The notes under the pieces: model-generated | Databases searched by the model: none | The model's input: the letters and a program-made list of their open reading frames with translations, nothing else | Told to the model about the DNA's origin: nothing | Part shown: positions 8,644-16,081 of the stretch, in pieces | Layout of the letters: each line of letters starts with the position of its first letter | Numbering within the stretch: the first letter of the stretch is position 1 | Made by a program: the position numbers and the translations under genes | NCBI GenBank assembly: GCA_029561555.1 | Contig: JAKQXH010000037.1 | Location: 1 to 36,522, forward strand | Reading direction: 5' to 3' | From: Candidatus Omnitrophota bacterium | GTDB taxonomy: Bacteria > Omnitrophota > Omnitrophia > Omnitrophales > Omnitrophaceae | DNA: 36,522 nt

Positions 8644-9651
8644 TTATTTCTTCTTTCCGCCTTCATGCAGCCAAGACATCATTTTTCTCAACTGCTCGCC
8701 GACTTTTTCGATCAAATGCTCGTCGCTTTTCTTCCGGAGCGCGTTGTAAAGCGGGCGGCCTTTTTTGTTCTCCTCCATCCACTCTTTCGCGAACGCACCC
8801 GACTGGACTTCGGAAAGGATTTTCTTCATTTCCTTTCGGGTCGATTCGTTGATGATGCGCGGACCCCGGGTATAATCGCCGTATTCCGCGGTATCGGACA
8901 CCCGCCGGCGCATGCCGCTGATCCCGGAGACAAAAATCGCGTCGGTGATCAGTTTGACTTCATGCAGGCACTCAAAGTAGGCGATCTCCGGCTGATACCC
9001 GGCCTCCACAAGGGTCTCAAATCCCGCGCGGATGAGCTCCGTCAAGCCCCCGCACAGCACCACCTGCTCGCCGAAAAGATCCGTCTCCGTTTCTTCCTTG
9101 AAAGTCGTCTCGATCACGCCTCCCCGGGTTCCCCCGATGGCCTTCGCGTAGGCAAGCGCCAGTTTCAGGGCCTGTCCCGAAGGATTCTGCTGAACGGCCA
9201 CGACGCAGGGCACCCCTCCCCCTTCCAAAAACTGCGACCGCACCAGTGATCCCGGCCCCTTGGGCGCCACCATGCAGACATCGACAAACGCGGGCGGTTT
9301 GATGTACCCGAAATGGATGTTGAACCCGTGAGAAAAAAGCAGCGTCATCCCTTCCTTTAAAAACGGCGCGACGCTTTTCTCGTAAATCTCGGCCTGTAAA
9401 TGATCCTGTGTCAGGATTTGAATCACATCCGCCTGTTTCACCGCTTCTTCCACACCGACCGGCTTGAACCCGTCCTCCACCGCGAGATCATGGTTCCTCG
9501 TTCCCTTCAACTCGCTCACGATGACGGCAATTCCGCTGTCCTTCAAATTGAGGCTTTGCCCCCGCCCCTGGATTCCGTAACCGATCACGGCAACTTTTTT
9601 ATTTTTCAATATTCCGAGATCCGCATCCTGATCGTAATAAATCTTCGCCAT
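8644..9651 (-). CDS. ilvC: Ketol-acid reductoisomerase, class I
   Basis: Isomerises and reduces acetolactate or acetohydroxybutyrate in valine/isoleucine synthesis. The 335 residues match the short class I enzyme. Seen are the Rossmann loop [46 protein letters not shown], and a C-terminal helical knotted domain with [11 protein letters not shown] and SDTAEYGDY. The loop after the second beta strand reads VSELKGTRN where NADPH enzymes typically have a LRxGSxS-type phosphate-binding loop, so cofactor preference may be unusual. A very strong AAGGAGGAG Shine-Dalgarno precedes the ATG. It lies between ilvH and leuA. Confidence 0.95.
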   Translation of the reverse strand: MAKIYYDQDADLGILKNKKVAVIGYGIQGRGQSLNLKDSGIAVIVSELKGTRNHDLAVEDGFKPVGVEEAVKQADVIQILTQDHLQAEIYEKSVAPFLKEGMTLLFSHGFNIHFGYIKPPAFVDVCMVAPKGPGSLVRSQFLEGGGVPCVVAVQQNPSGQALKLALAYAKAIGGTRGGVIETTFKEETETDLFGEQVVLCGGLTELIRAGFETLVEAGYQPEIAYFECLHEVKLITDAIFVSGISGMRRRVSDTAEYGDYTRGPRIINESTRKEMKKILSEVQSGAFAKEWMEENKKGRPLYNALRKKSDEHLIEKVGEQLRKMMSWLHEGGKKK

Positions 9652-9742
9652 CTTCTCCTCCTTCGTGGACTTTCTTCAAATTAAAAATTCAAAAACCGGA
9701 TTCTGCCCGAGGGGAAGATTCCCCTTCGTGCCGATGTAGACC

Positions 9743-10309
9743 TTACTCTTCCGACATATCTTCTTCCGCTTTTTTCTTCGCGGACGCCTTTTTCTGTTTC
9801 TCCGTCTTTCCTTCTTTCCCCTTCACGGTAATTTCCCTCTTCCTCGCCACCGAAATCAATCCCGTCCGGACCAATTCCCGGATTCCAAAAGGTTTCAACA
9901 GTTCCATCATCGCGTCCAGTTTGCTTTCGGTCCCCGTTACTTCCACCGTCAGCGAATTGGACCCCACATCCACCACCTTGGCCCGGAACGTATTCACCAC
10001 CTGAATAATGTCGGGCCGGGTCGTTGCCGTTGCGTTGATTTTAGCAAGGACCAACTCGCGGTCGATCGTATCCTCATTGGTCAAATCCACCACCTTGATC
10101 ACGTCCACCAGTTTGTTGAGCTGCTTCATAATCTGCTCAAGCACCGGATCGTCGCCGTGCGTTACGATCGTCATTCTCGAGACCGTCGGATCTTCGGTCT
10201 CCCCGACCGTCAGGCTGTCAATATTGAACCCGCGGGCGGAAAAAAGCCCGGAAACCCTCGCCAAAACTCCGAAATGATTTTCCACCAGAACCGAAAGGAT
10301 ACGTTTCAT
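9743..10309 (-). CDS. ilvH: Acetolactate synthase, regulatory subunit
   Basis: The small subunit activates IlvB and confers valine feedback. Residues 1-75 are an ACT domain (LVENHFGVLARVSGLFSARGFN is the start) and residues about 80-165 form the second ACT-like domain. The remaining C-terminal tail is very Lys/Glu-rich (KGKEGKTEKQ and onwards) and looks like a disordered extension. The start is supported by AAGGAGA immediately upstream. It is separated from ilvB by about 390 bp of hairpin repeats, unlike the otherwise close spacing in this operon, so its expression relative to ilvB may depend on that region. Confidence 0.94.
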   Translation of the reverse strand: MKRILSVLVENHFGVLARVSGLFSARGFNIDSLTVGETEDPTVSRMTIVTHGDDPVLEQIMKQLNKLVDVIKVVDLTNEDTIDRELVLAKINATATTRPDIIQVVNTFRAKVVDVGSNSLTVEVTGTESKLDAMMELLKPFGIRELVRTGLISVARKREITVKGKEGKTEKQKKASAKKKAEEDMSEE

Positions 10310-10323
10310 GCAAGTCTCCTTAA

Positions 10324-10414
10324 ATGAGCACGCAACTTACGCGACCAGAGGGAGCGTCAAGTTGCCCGTGCGAATTTATCCCAGGAGGCTGCGGCCTAGC
10401 AGCCGATGTGGGAT
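10324..10414. repeat. Two-hairpin module, copy 1
   Basis: This unit starts with ATGAGC and contains hairpin A (GCAC/GTGC outside, CAACTT/AAGTTG and ACGC/GCGT inside, with a bulged C), then GCGAATTT, then hairpin B (ATCCCA/TGGGAT outside, GGCTGC/GCAGCC inside, loop GGCCTA). Copy 2 lies 227 bp further on. Confidence 0.85.
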
Positions 10415-10515
10415 TACAATAATCATATCAACAATTCATCAATGAGCACGCGCCTTATGAAGGCCAAACCCAACAAGTTTTGGTTGTAGTGCCGGATTGA
10501 TAAAACTCCGGCCGC

Positions 10516-10550
10516 GCCAAGCTTGTTTGCTTGGCGCTATGCCATATCAA
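10516..10550. repeat. 35-bp direct repeat, copy 1
   Basis: This copy differs by a single base from 10679-10713, where the same sequence includes the last codons and stop of ilvB (Asp-Met-Ala-stop). It therefore looks like a duplicated ilvB 3' end. Confidence 0.85.
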
Positions 10551-10641
10551 ATGAGCGCACGGTTTACGTTCACCGCGTGAACGTCAAACCGCCCGCGCGA
10601 ATTTGCTCCAGGAGGCTGCGGCCTAGCAGCCGACGTGGAGC
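10551..10641. repeat. Two-hairpin module, copy 2
   Basis: It has the same order and length as copy 1, but several stem pairs are changed on both sides: CAACTT/AAGTTG becomes CGGTTT/AAACCG, GCAC/GTGC becomes GCGC/GCGC, and ATCCCA/TGGGAT becomes GCTCCA/TGGAGC. The bulged C, the GCGAATTT spacer, the GGCTGC/GCAGCC stem and the GGCCTA loop are unchanged. Confidence 0.85.
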
Positions 10642-10678
10642 TTCTTATGGCCGCAACTTCATAGTTGCGGTACTTCTC

Positions 10679-10713
10679 GCCAAACTTGTTTGCTTGGCGC
10701 TATGCCATATCAA
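10679..10713. repeat. 35-bp direct repeat, copy 2 (overlaps ilvB stop)
   Basis: It matches 10516-10550 with one substitution (A for G at position 6 of the unit). It spans the ilvB stop codon at 10700-10702, so the hairpin element and the coding end are merged. Confidence 0.85.
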
Positions 10714-12373
10714 TCATTTGGTCAATCGCCTGCCCGGCCGGAACCATCGGATAAACGTTCTCCTCCGATTCCACTAGAAAATGCAGCAGAACAGGCCCCG
10801 GATGCGCCAGAGCCTTTTCGATGGCCGGCGCCACTTCCGCCGGAGTTTCGACACGAATCCCCATCGCTCCGAAAGCCTCCGCCAATTTCACAAAATTCGG
10901 AGCTGAAGGCCCCAGCTCAACCGACGAATACCGTTTATGATAAAAAAGTTCCTGCCATTGGCGGACCATCCCGAGATAGCTATTGTCCAAAATCGCCACT
11001 TTCACCGGAATTTTATTATAAACCGCCGTCGACAATTCCGTCAGCGTCATCTGAAACGACCCGTCGCCGTCAATAACAAAAACCGTTTCATTGGGACGGG
11101 CAATCTGAGCGCCGATGCCCGCCGGGAATCCGTACCCCATGGTTCCCAACCCGCCGCTTGTGACCATCGACCGGGGTTTCACAAAAGAATACCATTGAGC
11201 GGTCCACATCTGATGCTGTCCCACACCCGTCGCGATCACGGCATTGTTTTCGGTCAGGCGGCTGATTTCCTGAATCACATACTGCGGTTTGATCCGGCCA
11301 GAGCCCCCGTTGAATTTCAAAGGATGCTTCTGTTTCCAAGCCGCGATCTGCTCATGCCAATTTTTCAGGTGAAGTTTCTCCGCGAGAGGCGTCAATTGTT
11401 TTAACACGCACTTCACGTCCCCCACAATGGGGATATCGACGCGCACGCTCTTTGCGATCGAAGCCGGATCAATGTCAATGTGAATAATCTTCGCATGCGG
11501 CGCGAATTTTTCCGTCCGCCCCGTCACTCGGTCGTCAAAACGCGCTCCCACCGCAATCAGAAGGTCGCAGTTCTGCACGGAATAATTCGCGTACATCGTT
11601 CCGTGCATTCCCAGCATCCCGAGAGAAAGAGGATCTTTTTCCGAAAAAGCACCCAATCCGGCCAGCGTGGTCGTCACGGGTATCGTCGTCTTATGCGCCA
11701 GCTTCGTGAGTTCCTCCGACGCCCCGGAAAGAATACAACCCCCGCCGACGTACAAGACCGGCTTCTTGCTCTGATTGATCAGTTCCGCCGCTTTCTGAAT
11801 CTGGCGGATATGCCCTTCCAGAACGGGTTTGTAACCCCGGATATTCACCGATTTGGGATATTCGAATTCCGTTTCCGCCATGCTGACGTCCGCGGGCAAA
11901 TCGATCAGAACGGGCCCCGGACGCCCCGTCGTGGCAATATGAAAGGCCTCCTTCACCACGCGCGCCAAATTGCGAACGTCCTTCACGAGATAACTGTGCT
12001 TGGTAATCGGCCGGGTGATCCCGATCATATCGGCTTCCTGAAACGCGTCGTTTCCGATCAGGAAAGTCTTCACCTGGCCGGAGATACAGATCATCGGGAT
12101 CGAATCCATGTAGGCCGTCGCGATTCCCGTCACGGCATTCGTCGCGCCGGGACCGGACGTCACGATGCAAACGCCGGGTTTTCCCGAAGCGCGGGCATAA
12201 CCGTCCGCCATATGCGTGGCACCCTGCTCATGCCTCGTCAGGATAAATTTAAAAGGCGCGTCGTAAAGCGCATCAAAAAGAGGCAGAACCGATCCTCCGG
12301 GAATTCCGAAAACATATTCCACGCCTTCTTTTTTCAACGCCTCGACAAGAATTTGTGCTCCCCTCATTTTCAT
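10700..12373 (-). CDS. ilvB: Acetolactate synthase, catalytic subunit
   Basis: A thiamine-diphosphate enzyme that makes acetolactate from pyruvate or acetohydroxybutyrate from pyruvate and 2-oxobutanoate. The 557 residues span the usual three domains. Visible are the catalytic Glu in RHEQGATHMADGYARASG, the FAD/middle domain (GVGARFDDRVTGR style: AVGARFDDRVTG), and the ThDP/Mg motif starting GDGSFQMTLTEL and ending at DNSYLG. The ATG lies 1 bp past the stop of the upstream hydrolase-like gene, suggesting coupling. The last codons are part of a 35-bp repeat that recurs in the downstream spacer, so the C-terminus may have been remodelled by the repeat. Confidence 0.96.
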   Translation of the reverse strand: MKMRGAQILVEALKKEGVEYVFGIPGGSVLPLFDALYDAPFKFILTRHEQGATHMADGYARASGKPGVCIVTSGPGATNAVTGIATAYMDSIPMICISGQVKTFLIGNDAFQEADMIGITRPITKHSYLVKDVRNLARVVKEAFHIATTGRPGPVLIDLPADVSMAETEFEYPKSVNIRGYKPVLEGHIRQIQKAAELINQSKKPVLYVGGGCILSGASEELTKLAHKTTIPVTTTLAGLGAFSEKDPLSLGMLGMHGTMYANYSVQNCDLLIAVGARFDDRVTGRTEKFAPHAKIIHIDIDPASIAKSVRVDIPIVGDVKCVLKQLTPLAEKLHLKNWHEQIAAWKQKHPLKFNGGSGRIKPQYVIQEISRLTENNAVIATGVGQHQMWTAQWYSFVKPRSMVTSGGLGTMGYGFPAGIGAQIARPNETVFVIDGDGSFQMTLTELSTAVYNKIPVKVAILDNSYLGMVRQWQELFYHKRYSSVELGPSAPNFVKLAEAFGAMGIRVETPAEVAPAIEKALAHPGPVLLHFLVESEENVYPMVPAGQAIDQMIDMA

Positions 12374-12374
12374 T

Positions 12375-13139
12375 TTATTTCTCTTTCCGCTCTTTCTGAA
12401 TCCCGCCTCCGGACGTTTTCTCGAACCAGTCCAGAATCTTGGAAATCATTGATTGATCAAAAATATCATTCGCCCTCTGATTCTGCCAGAGCTCGGCCGG
12501 CACACCGGCCGATTGAAGCTTCTTAACTCCCTCCCGGATTCCTTCGACGGAAAGATCCCGGGATTTCAGAGGCTTCTCATTTTCACCGACCAGCACATAA
12601 ACCGGGATCGGATGCCTTTTGATCCTGCCGAGATAGGCAACGGCGCCATAACTGGGCGTCAAACCTCCTCCGATCACGGCCACCCCGGAAAACCTTTTGG
12701 GTTCCCGGAGAGCGAGATAATAAGCGTAATCTCCTCCGTCGTTAAATCCCGTTAATAAAACCCGTTTCGGGTCGATGCTGTACTGTTCCGCGACGCTCCG
12801 CATCGTCTTAAAAAACCACTTGTCCCCCGCCATGGGAAACTCCCGGGCTTTATACCAATTCGGGCAAAGCACCACATATCCCCGCTTGTCGGCCTCCTTG
12901 ATCCATGCCTCCGCATATTTTTTCGTTCCGGAACCAAACTTGTCGAGTCCGATAATCAACGGCCAAACTTTATCCCCTTTGTACGTCTTCGGAACATAAA
13001 TGAAATAGCTTGTTTTATCCGTCACCTGAACAAATTGAAGCCCGGTTTTGACTTCACCGTAAAAGGAAGCCATTGCCTGACTTCCGTTCCATAAAATCGC
13101 CGTTATCACAAAACAAGCGGCAGCTATTTTGCTTTTCAT
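12375..13139 (-). CDS. Secreted alpha/beta-hydrolase-like protein, catalytic triad apparently lost
   Basis: A 254-residue exported protein of the alpha/beta-hydrolase fold, closest in feel to the PHB-depolymerase/feruloyl-esterase group. Residues 1-24 (MKSKIAAACFVITAILW and on) are a signal peptide, which fixes the start at 13139, not at a Met 14 codons upstream. The fold is seen in YFIYVPKTYKGDKVWPLII, GYVVLCPNWY and VLLTGFNDGGDYAYYLA. The nucleophile elbow, normally GxSxG, reads GFNDGG with Asn (codon AAC) in place of Ser. The expected acid region reads VGENEKP and the region before the last helix (NDIFDQSMISKILDWF) has no His. It is therefore probably a non-catalytic or altered member. It is the first gene after a perfect promoter and is followed directly by ilvB. 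Confidence 0.75.
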   Translation of the reverse strand: MKSKIAAACFVITAILWNGSQAMASFYGEVKTGLQFVQVTDKTSYFIYVPKTYKGDKVWPLIIGLDKFGSGTKKYAEAWIKEADKRGYVVLCPNWYKAREFPMAGDKWFFKTMRSVAEQYSIDPKRVLLTGFNDGGDYAYYLALREPKRFSGVAVIGGGLTPSYGAVAYLGRIKRHPIPVYVLVGENEKPLKSRDLSVEGIREGVKKLQSAGVPAELWQNQRANDIFDQSMISKILDWFEKTSGGGIQKERKEK

Positions 13140-13208
13140 CTTAAACCCCTGAAGGTTTTTGATTTTAAAATATGTCAGCAACGGAACTTAGAGAAAATCA
13201 GAAGCTAA

Positions 13209-13236
13209 ATTATAGCACAGGACTTTTTCTTGTCAA
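13209..13236 (-). promoter_or_regulatory. Perfect-consensus sigma70 promoter upstream of the ilv-leu-aro run
   Basis: On the minus strand TTGACA (13231-13236) and TATAAT (13209-13214) are both exact consensus, 16 bp apart, with TGC just before the -10 box (extended -10). The leader to the first start codon is about 60-65 nt. No leader peptide with runs of Ile/Val/Leu codons or attenuator hairpin is visible, so classic ilv/leu attenuation is not apparent here. Confidence 0.85.
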
Positions 13237-13268
13237 AACTCTGAGGAATCTTTTCTTTAAATAAGGTT

Positions 13269-15272
13269 TCAGCGTAGAATAAATTCTTTGGGGGAAGTGG
13301 CTGAAATCCTCAGCCCCTTGAGCAGTTCATATACCCGCAAAAGCTCGGCCACATTCAAAGCATAAGAAGCACATCCGCGGGAAATATGCGGGGGATTTCC
13401 GTCGAACATCTCGGAGAGACTGCCCAACCCGGCGTCATAGACATGCTCCAGCAGAGGGTCGATCGCTTCTCTCATCTTGATCCGGACTTCCCGCGAATCG
13501 CCGAACGTGCGGATCACACCCGTAAAAAAAGCCCCGAGAAGCCAAGGATGGACGGCTCCCTGCCCGCAGGCGCAAGCCCTCCGGCCTTCGTTTCCCTCGC
13601 AGGAAGGAACGTAGCCCGGAGCCCCGGGAGGCAGCGTTCTGAGCCCGAACGGGGTCAAAAGTTCTTTCTCGACGGCAACAATCTGGCTTTTCCATCGGGA
13701 CTCATCCAAAACCGGGAAGGAAAGACTCATGGCAAATATCGAACAGGGGCGAAGGGTTTCATCCTTCCCCTGCTCCGTCACGCCGTGACAAAGATGCCCT
13801 TTCCCTTCAAGCCAAAAATCCCGGTTGAAACTCTCCCGGACTGTTTTCGCGAGGGCCGCATATTCCATTCCCATCTGGGGTTCGCCGAAACGGACCGTCA
13901 GCTCGCGCAAAATCGAAAGGGCGTTATACCAAAGGGCGTTAAGCGCGACGGGCTTGATCCGCGATTGAAGCGGCCGATCGGGCGCACCGGGGCCCGATTC
14001 ACGCCGCCCGGGATTCAAGATTTCAAGCAATCCGTCCTGCCCGGTTCCGAACAGGCCGGGGATTCCCCGCCGGTAAGTCTGAATTATCTTTTTCAGCAGC
14101 GGGTAGAATTCTTTCTCGACCGTCTCCGCGGCGTCCGAACACCTGAAATAATCCTCGACCGCTTCCGCATACCACAGCGGCGTTTCAATTTTCCGGATCC
14201 GCGAAACTCCTTCCTCGGGTTCGTTTTTTAAAGGGATAAAACCCGCCTCCTCAAATTCCCGGGAACGGGCGATCAAAATATCCCGCGCCTCTTCCGGCCT
14301 CCCGCGCACCAGGGAAATCCCGTGGAGGGAAAGGAGCGTGTTACGGGGATTCTCGCGGGACGACAAATACCCGGCCTTCAGCGCCCTTTTCCCGAGCCGG
14401 TCGTTGACCAGAAAACTCTCCGCCGTCTGCCACAGGAAGCCCCACGGCTGATCTTTCGTCGGAAATGACGCGTCGATTTTCTCCCGCCGTTCCATTTCGC
14501 GCTGGAAGATCTCGTCCAAGGAGGCCTCCTGTTTGGAATGCGTGGAAGCGACCAGAAACACTTCGTTGGTGGACGAAAAAGAATAAAGCAGCGAAAAAGG
14601 CGAGAAGAGGTCCTCCCGGAAGCCTTTCTCTTCTATCTCTTCGGCGGCGTATTCGAAATTTTTATACCAGTACGATTCCTTGTCCAAGATCACCGCGTTA
14701 TGGTTAAAAAAAAGTGCGGGAAGGCTCTGATACGGCTGGAACACGACTTCCCCCTTGGAAGTCCGGAGCGAGGCATTTAGCTTCGGATTTTCGCCGGTCA
14801 GCGTATCGGCCGCCCGGAATGCCGTGAGCGGACGGACGATCAGTTTCACGGGGACGTCCGAACTCAAAAGCCGGTAGAGAATGACGACGGTGTCTTCCCC
14901 GTGGACCAAAAAAACCGTCTTTTCGAGCCAGGCGTCTCCGATTTCGTAAACAAAAGTCGGAAACGGGTCCTGCCGGAATTCGATCAGATTTTCGTAACCC
15001 TTCGGAAAAACGCTTCCCGGATAAAAATGGTTGGAAAGATAGAATTTATGCCCTTCGATTTCCAGCGCGTCTTCCAATGAGGACAGGAGGACATACGGTT
15101 TGAAAGGAGGTTCGACCGCCGAAACCAGCAGCCCGTGATGCCGGGATGTATTGGCGAGCGCAAGGGTGGAAGCCGCGTACCCGCCGAGACCGTTTGTTTC
15201 GATCCATTCCTTCCGGCAGGCGAGGGCCAAATCCTGGCAAATATCCTTGGGAAAAGTAATCGGCTCAATCAC
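13269..15272 (-). CDS. Glycogen debranching enzyme-like protein (GH133 type), altered active site
   Basis: A 667-residue protein resembling bacterial/archaeal glycogen debranching enzymes (amylo-alpha-1,6-glucosidase). The N-terminal beta-rich domain (WIETNGLGGYAASTLALANT, SRHHGLLV) and the C-terminal (alpha/alpha)6 part (PVALNALWYNALSIL, SLSEMFDGNPPHISRGC) are both recognisable. However, places I recall as highly conserved differ: the VDAxLWF motif reads IETPLWY, the QLTWMDAK stretch is absent and replaced by a Gly/Pro-rich segment (PGRRESGPGAPDRP), and YHQGTVWPWL reads CGQGAVHPWL. Activity is therefore doubtful. The start is a GTG with a weak ribosome site. It lies 35 bp after the aldolase-like gene, probably in the same transcript. 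Confidence 0.75.
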   Translation of the reverse strand: MIEPITFPKDICQDLALACRKEWIETNGLGGYAASTLALANTSRHHGLLVSAVEPPFKPYVLLSSLEDALEIEGHKFYLSNHFYPGSVFPKGYENLIEFRQDPFPTFVYEIGDAWLEKTVFLVHGEDTVVILYRLLSSDVPVKLIVRPLTAFRAADTLTGENPKLNASLRTSKGEVVFQPYQSLPALFFNHNAVILDKESYWYKNFEYAAEEIEEKGFREDLFSPFSLLYSFSSTNEVFLVASTHSKQEASLDEIFQREMERREKIDASFPTKDQPWGFLWQTAESFLVNDRLGKRALKAGYLSSRENPRNTLLSLHGISLVRGRPEEARDILIARSREFEEAGFIPLKNEPEEGVSRIRKIETPLWYAEAVEDYFRCSDAAETVEKEFYPLLKKIIQTYRRGIPGLFGTGQDGLLEILNPGRRESGPGAPDRPLQSRIKPVALNALWYNALSILRELTVRFGEPQMGMEYAALAKTVRESFNRDFWLEGKGHLCHGVTEQGKDETLRPCSIFAMSLSFPVLDESRWKSQIVAVEKELLTPFGLRTLPPGAPGYVPSCEGNEGRRACACGQGAVHPWLLGAFFTGVIRTFGDSREVRIKMREAIDPLLEHVYDAGLGSLSEMFDGNPPHISRGCASYALNVAELLRVYELLKGLRISATSPKEFILR

Positions 15273-15307
15273 GGTATCGAATCAACTCCGTTCCGCCCGC
15301 CGGAGCA

Positions 15308-15979
15308 TCAAGCTTCTTTTACCGCAACGCTCGGAATCCTCTGGGCTTTGAGGGATTCCACTTTCGTCACCACAAACTGCGCCCGTTCCTGCAGGGCGCC
15401 CCAATTATTCGTCCGAAGGAAACTCTTATCGATCAATCCGTTCGCCAAGACAACCGCCGTCGCGCCTTCCTTCAGGTAATCCACGGAGTTGTCCACCGTG
15501 ATGCCCCCGGACGCGACCAGTTTGAGAAACGGCAGGGGTGCCCGCAGCGCTTCGATGTACGCGTGTCCCCCCATCAGATCGACGGGATAGACCTCCACGA
15601 GATCCACTCCGAGCCGGACGGCGTCCATCGCCTCCGTCGGCGTCGTCGCGGCCTGGATCACGAGCGTGTCGCTGTTTTTGCAGACATTCACCACATCCTT
15701 ATCCGTGCACGGGCTCATCACGAATTTTGCGCCGACGTGAATGGCTCGATGCGCGATTTCCCCGTCCAGAACGCTCGCAACTCCGGGCAAAACACCTTCG
15801 CGCTTGTTCAGATTCTCGATCACCCGGACCCAATGGGGAATCGCGACCGAAACCGCAAACAGGCGGATCCCTCCCGCAAAAAGGGCCTGCACCACCGCCT
15901 CCGTGTCTTCGGGCACCGAAGTGCGGATAAAAGCAATGAGTTTATTTTCCTCTATTAATTTCAGAGCCTCGTCTCTCAT
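15308..15979 (-). CDS. KDPG/KHG aldolase-like protein lacking the Schiff-base lysine
   Basis: A 223-residue TIM-barrel protein of the Eda family. The family pattern is seen in EENKLIAFIRTSVPEDTEAVVQAL, AGGIRLFAVSV, GVLPGVASVLDGE, HVGAKFVMSP, TPTEAMDAVRLGVDL and LVASGGITVDN. In true KDPG aldolases a Lys in the KFFPAE-type motif forms the Schiff base; here the segment reads VEVYPVD with Glu (codon GAG) at that place. The catalytic Glu of IEVTLR also seems missing (FAVSVAIP). It is probably not a KDPG aldolase; a binding protein or another lyase chemistry is possible. The ATG has a strong GAAGGAG ribosome site and a likely promoter at 16045-16071. Confidence 0.75.
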   Translation of the reverse strand: MRDEALKLIEENKLIAFIRTSVPEDTEAVVQALFAGGIRLFAVSVAIPHWVRVIENLNKREGVLPGVASVLDGEIAHRAIHVGAKFVMSPCTDKDVVNVCKNSDTLVIQAATTPTEAMDAVRLGVDLVEVYPVDLMGGHAYIEALRAPLPFLKLVASGGITVDNSVDYLKEGATAVVLANGLIDKSFLRTNNWGALQERAQFVVTKVESLKAQRIPSVAVKEA

Positions 15980-16044
15980 TCCTATTCTCCTTCGGATCTT
16001 CCGTAAAATGCCGTAACCCCGGCGATTCTCGGATTATATTTTGA

Positions 16045-16071
16045 ATTATACATCGTCCGGCAAAAGTTCAA
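16045..16071 (-). promoter_or_regulatory. Probable promoter for aldolase-like and debranching-like genes
   Basis: On the minus strand TATAAT (16045-16050) is exact. A TTGAAC -35 box (16066-16071) sits 15 bp upstream, or GTTGAA at 16 bp. The spacing is short, so the -35 is less certain. It lies about 65 bp upstream of the aldolase-like start, in the gap after uvrB. Confidence 0.5.
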
Positions 16072-16081
16072 CAAATTTTTA

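Larger units (their letters stand above)
10324..10713. repeat. Hairpin array 2 between ilvB and ilvH
   Basis: The roughly 390 bp ilvB-ilvH gap has no gene and is built from hairpins. In order: A1 10328-10371, B1 10378-10414, E 10452-10464 (GCCTT/AAGGC), F 10491-10512 (GCCGGA/TCCGGC), C1 10514-10537 (GCGCCAAGC/GCTTGGCGC, loop TTGTTT), A2 10555-10598, B2 10605-10641, D 10651-10670 (CCGCAACT/AGTTGCGG) and C2 10678-10699 (one mismatch). A2-B2 repeats A1-B1 at a 227 bp offset, and C2 repeats C1 at a 163 bp offset. The leader ATGAGC recurs at 10324, 10442 and 10551. No stem has a T-tract, so terminators are unlikely. If transcribed with the operon, the RNA would be heavily folded. Confidence 0.85.

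Noticed and set aside
7449..8852. A 467-residue plus-strand frame opposite leuA and ilvC
   Set aside because: Both minus-strand genes are unmistakable and the antisense product has no recognisable domain.
9700..9730. Terminator between ilvH and ilvC (AGGGGA/TCCCCT hairpin)
   Set aside because: The stem is only six pairs, lacks a T-tract and lies inside an operon; kept as a weak hairpin only.
10324..10713. Integron attC sites
   Set aside because: There is no GTTRRRY core, no bulged attC pattern with extrahelical bases in the right order, and no integrase.
11480..12526. A 348-residue plus-strand frame opposite ilvB
   Set aside because: Antisense to a fully conserved gene and rich in Arg/His as expected for a shadow frame.
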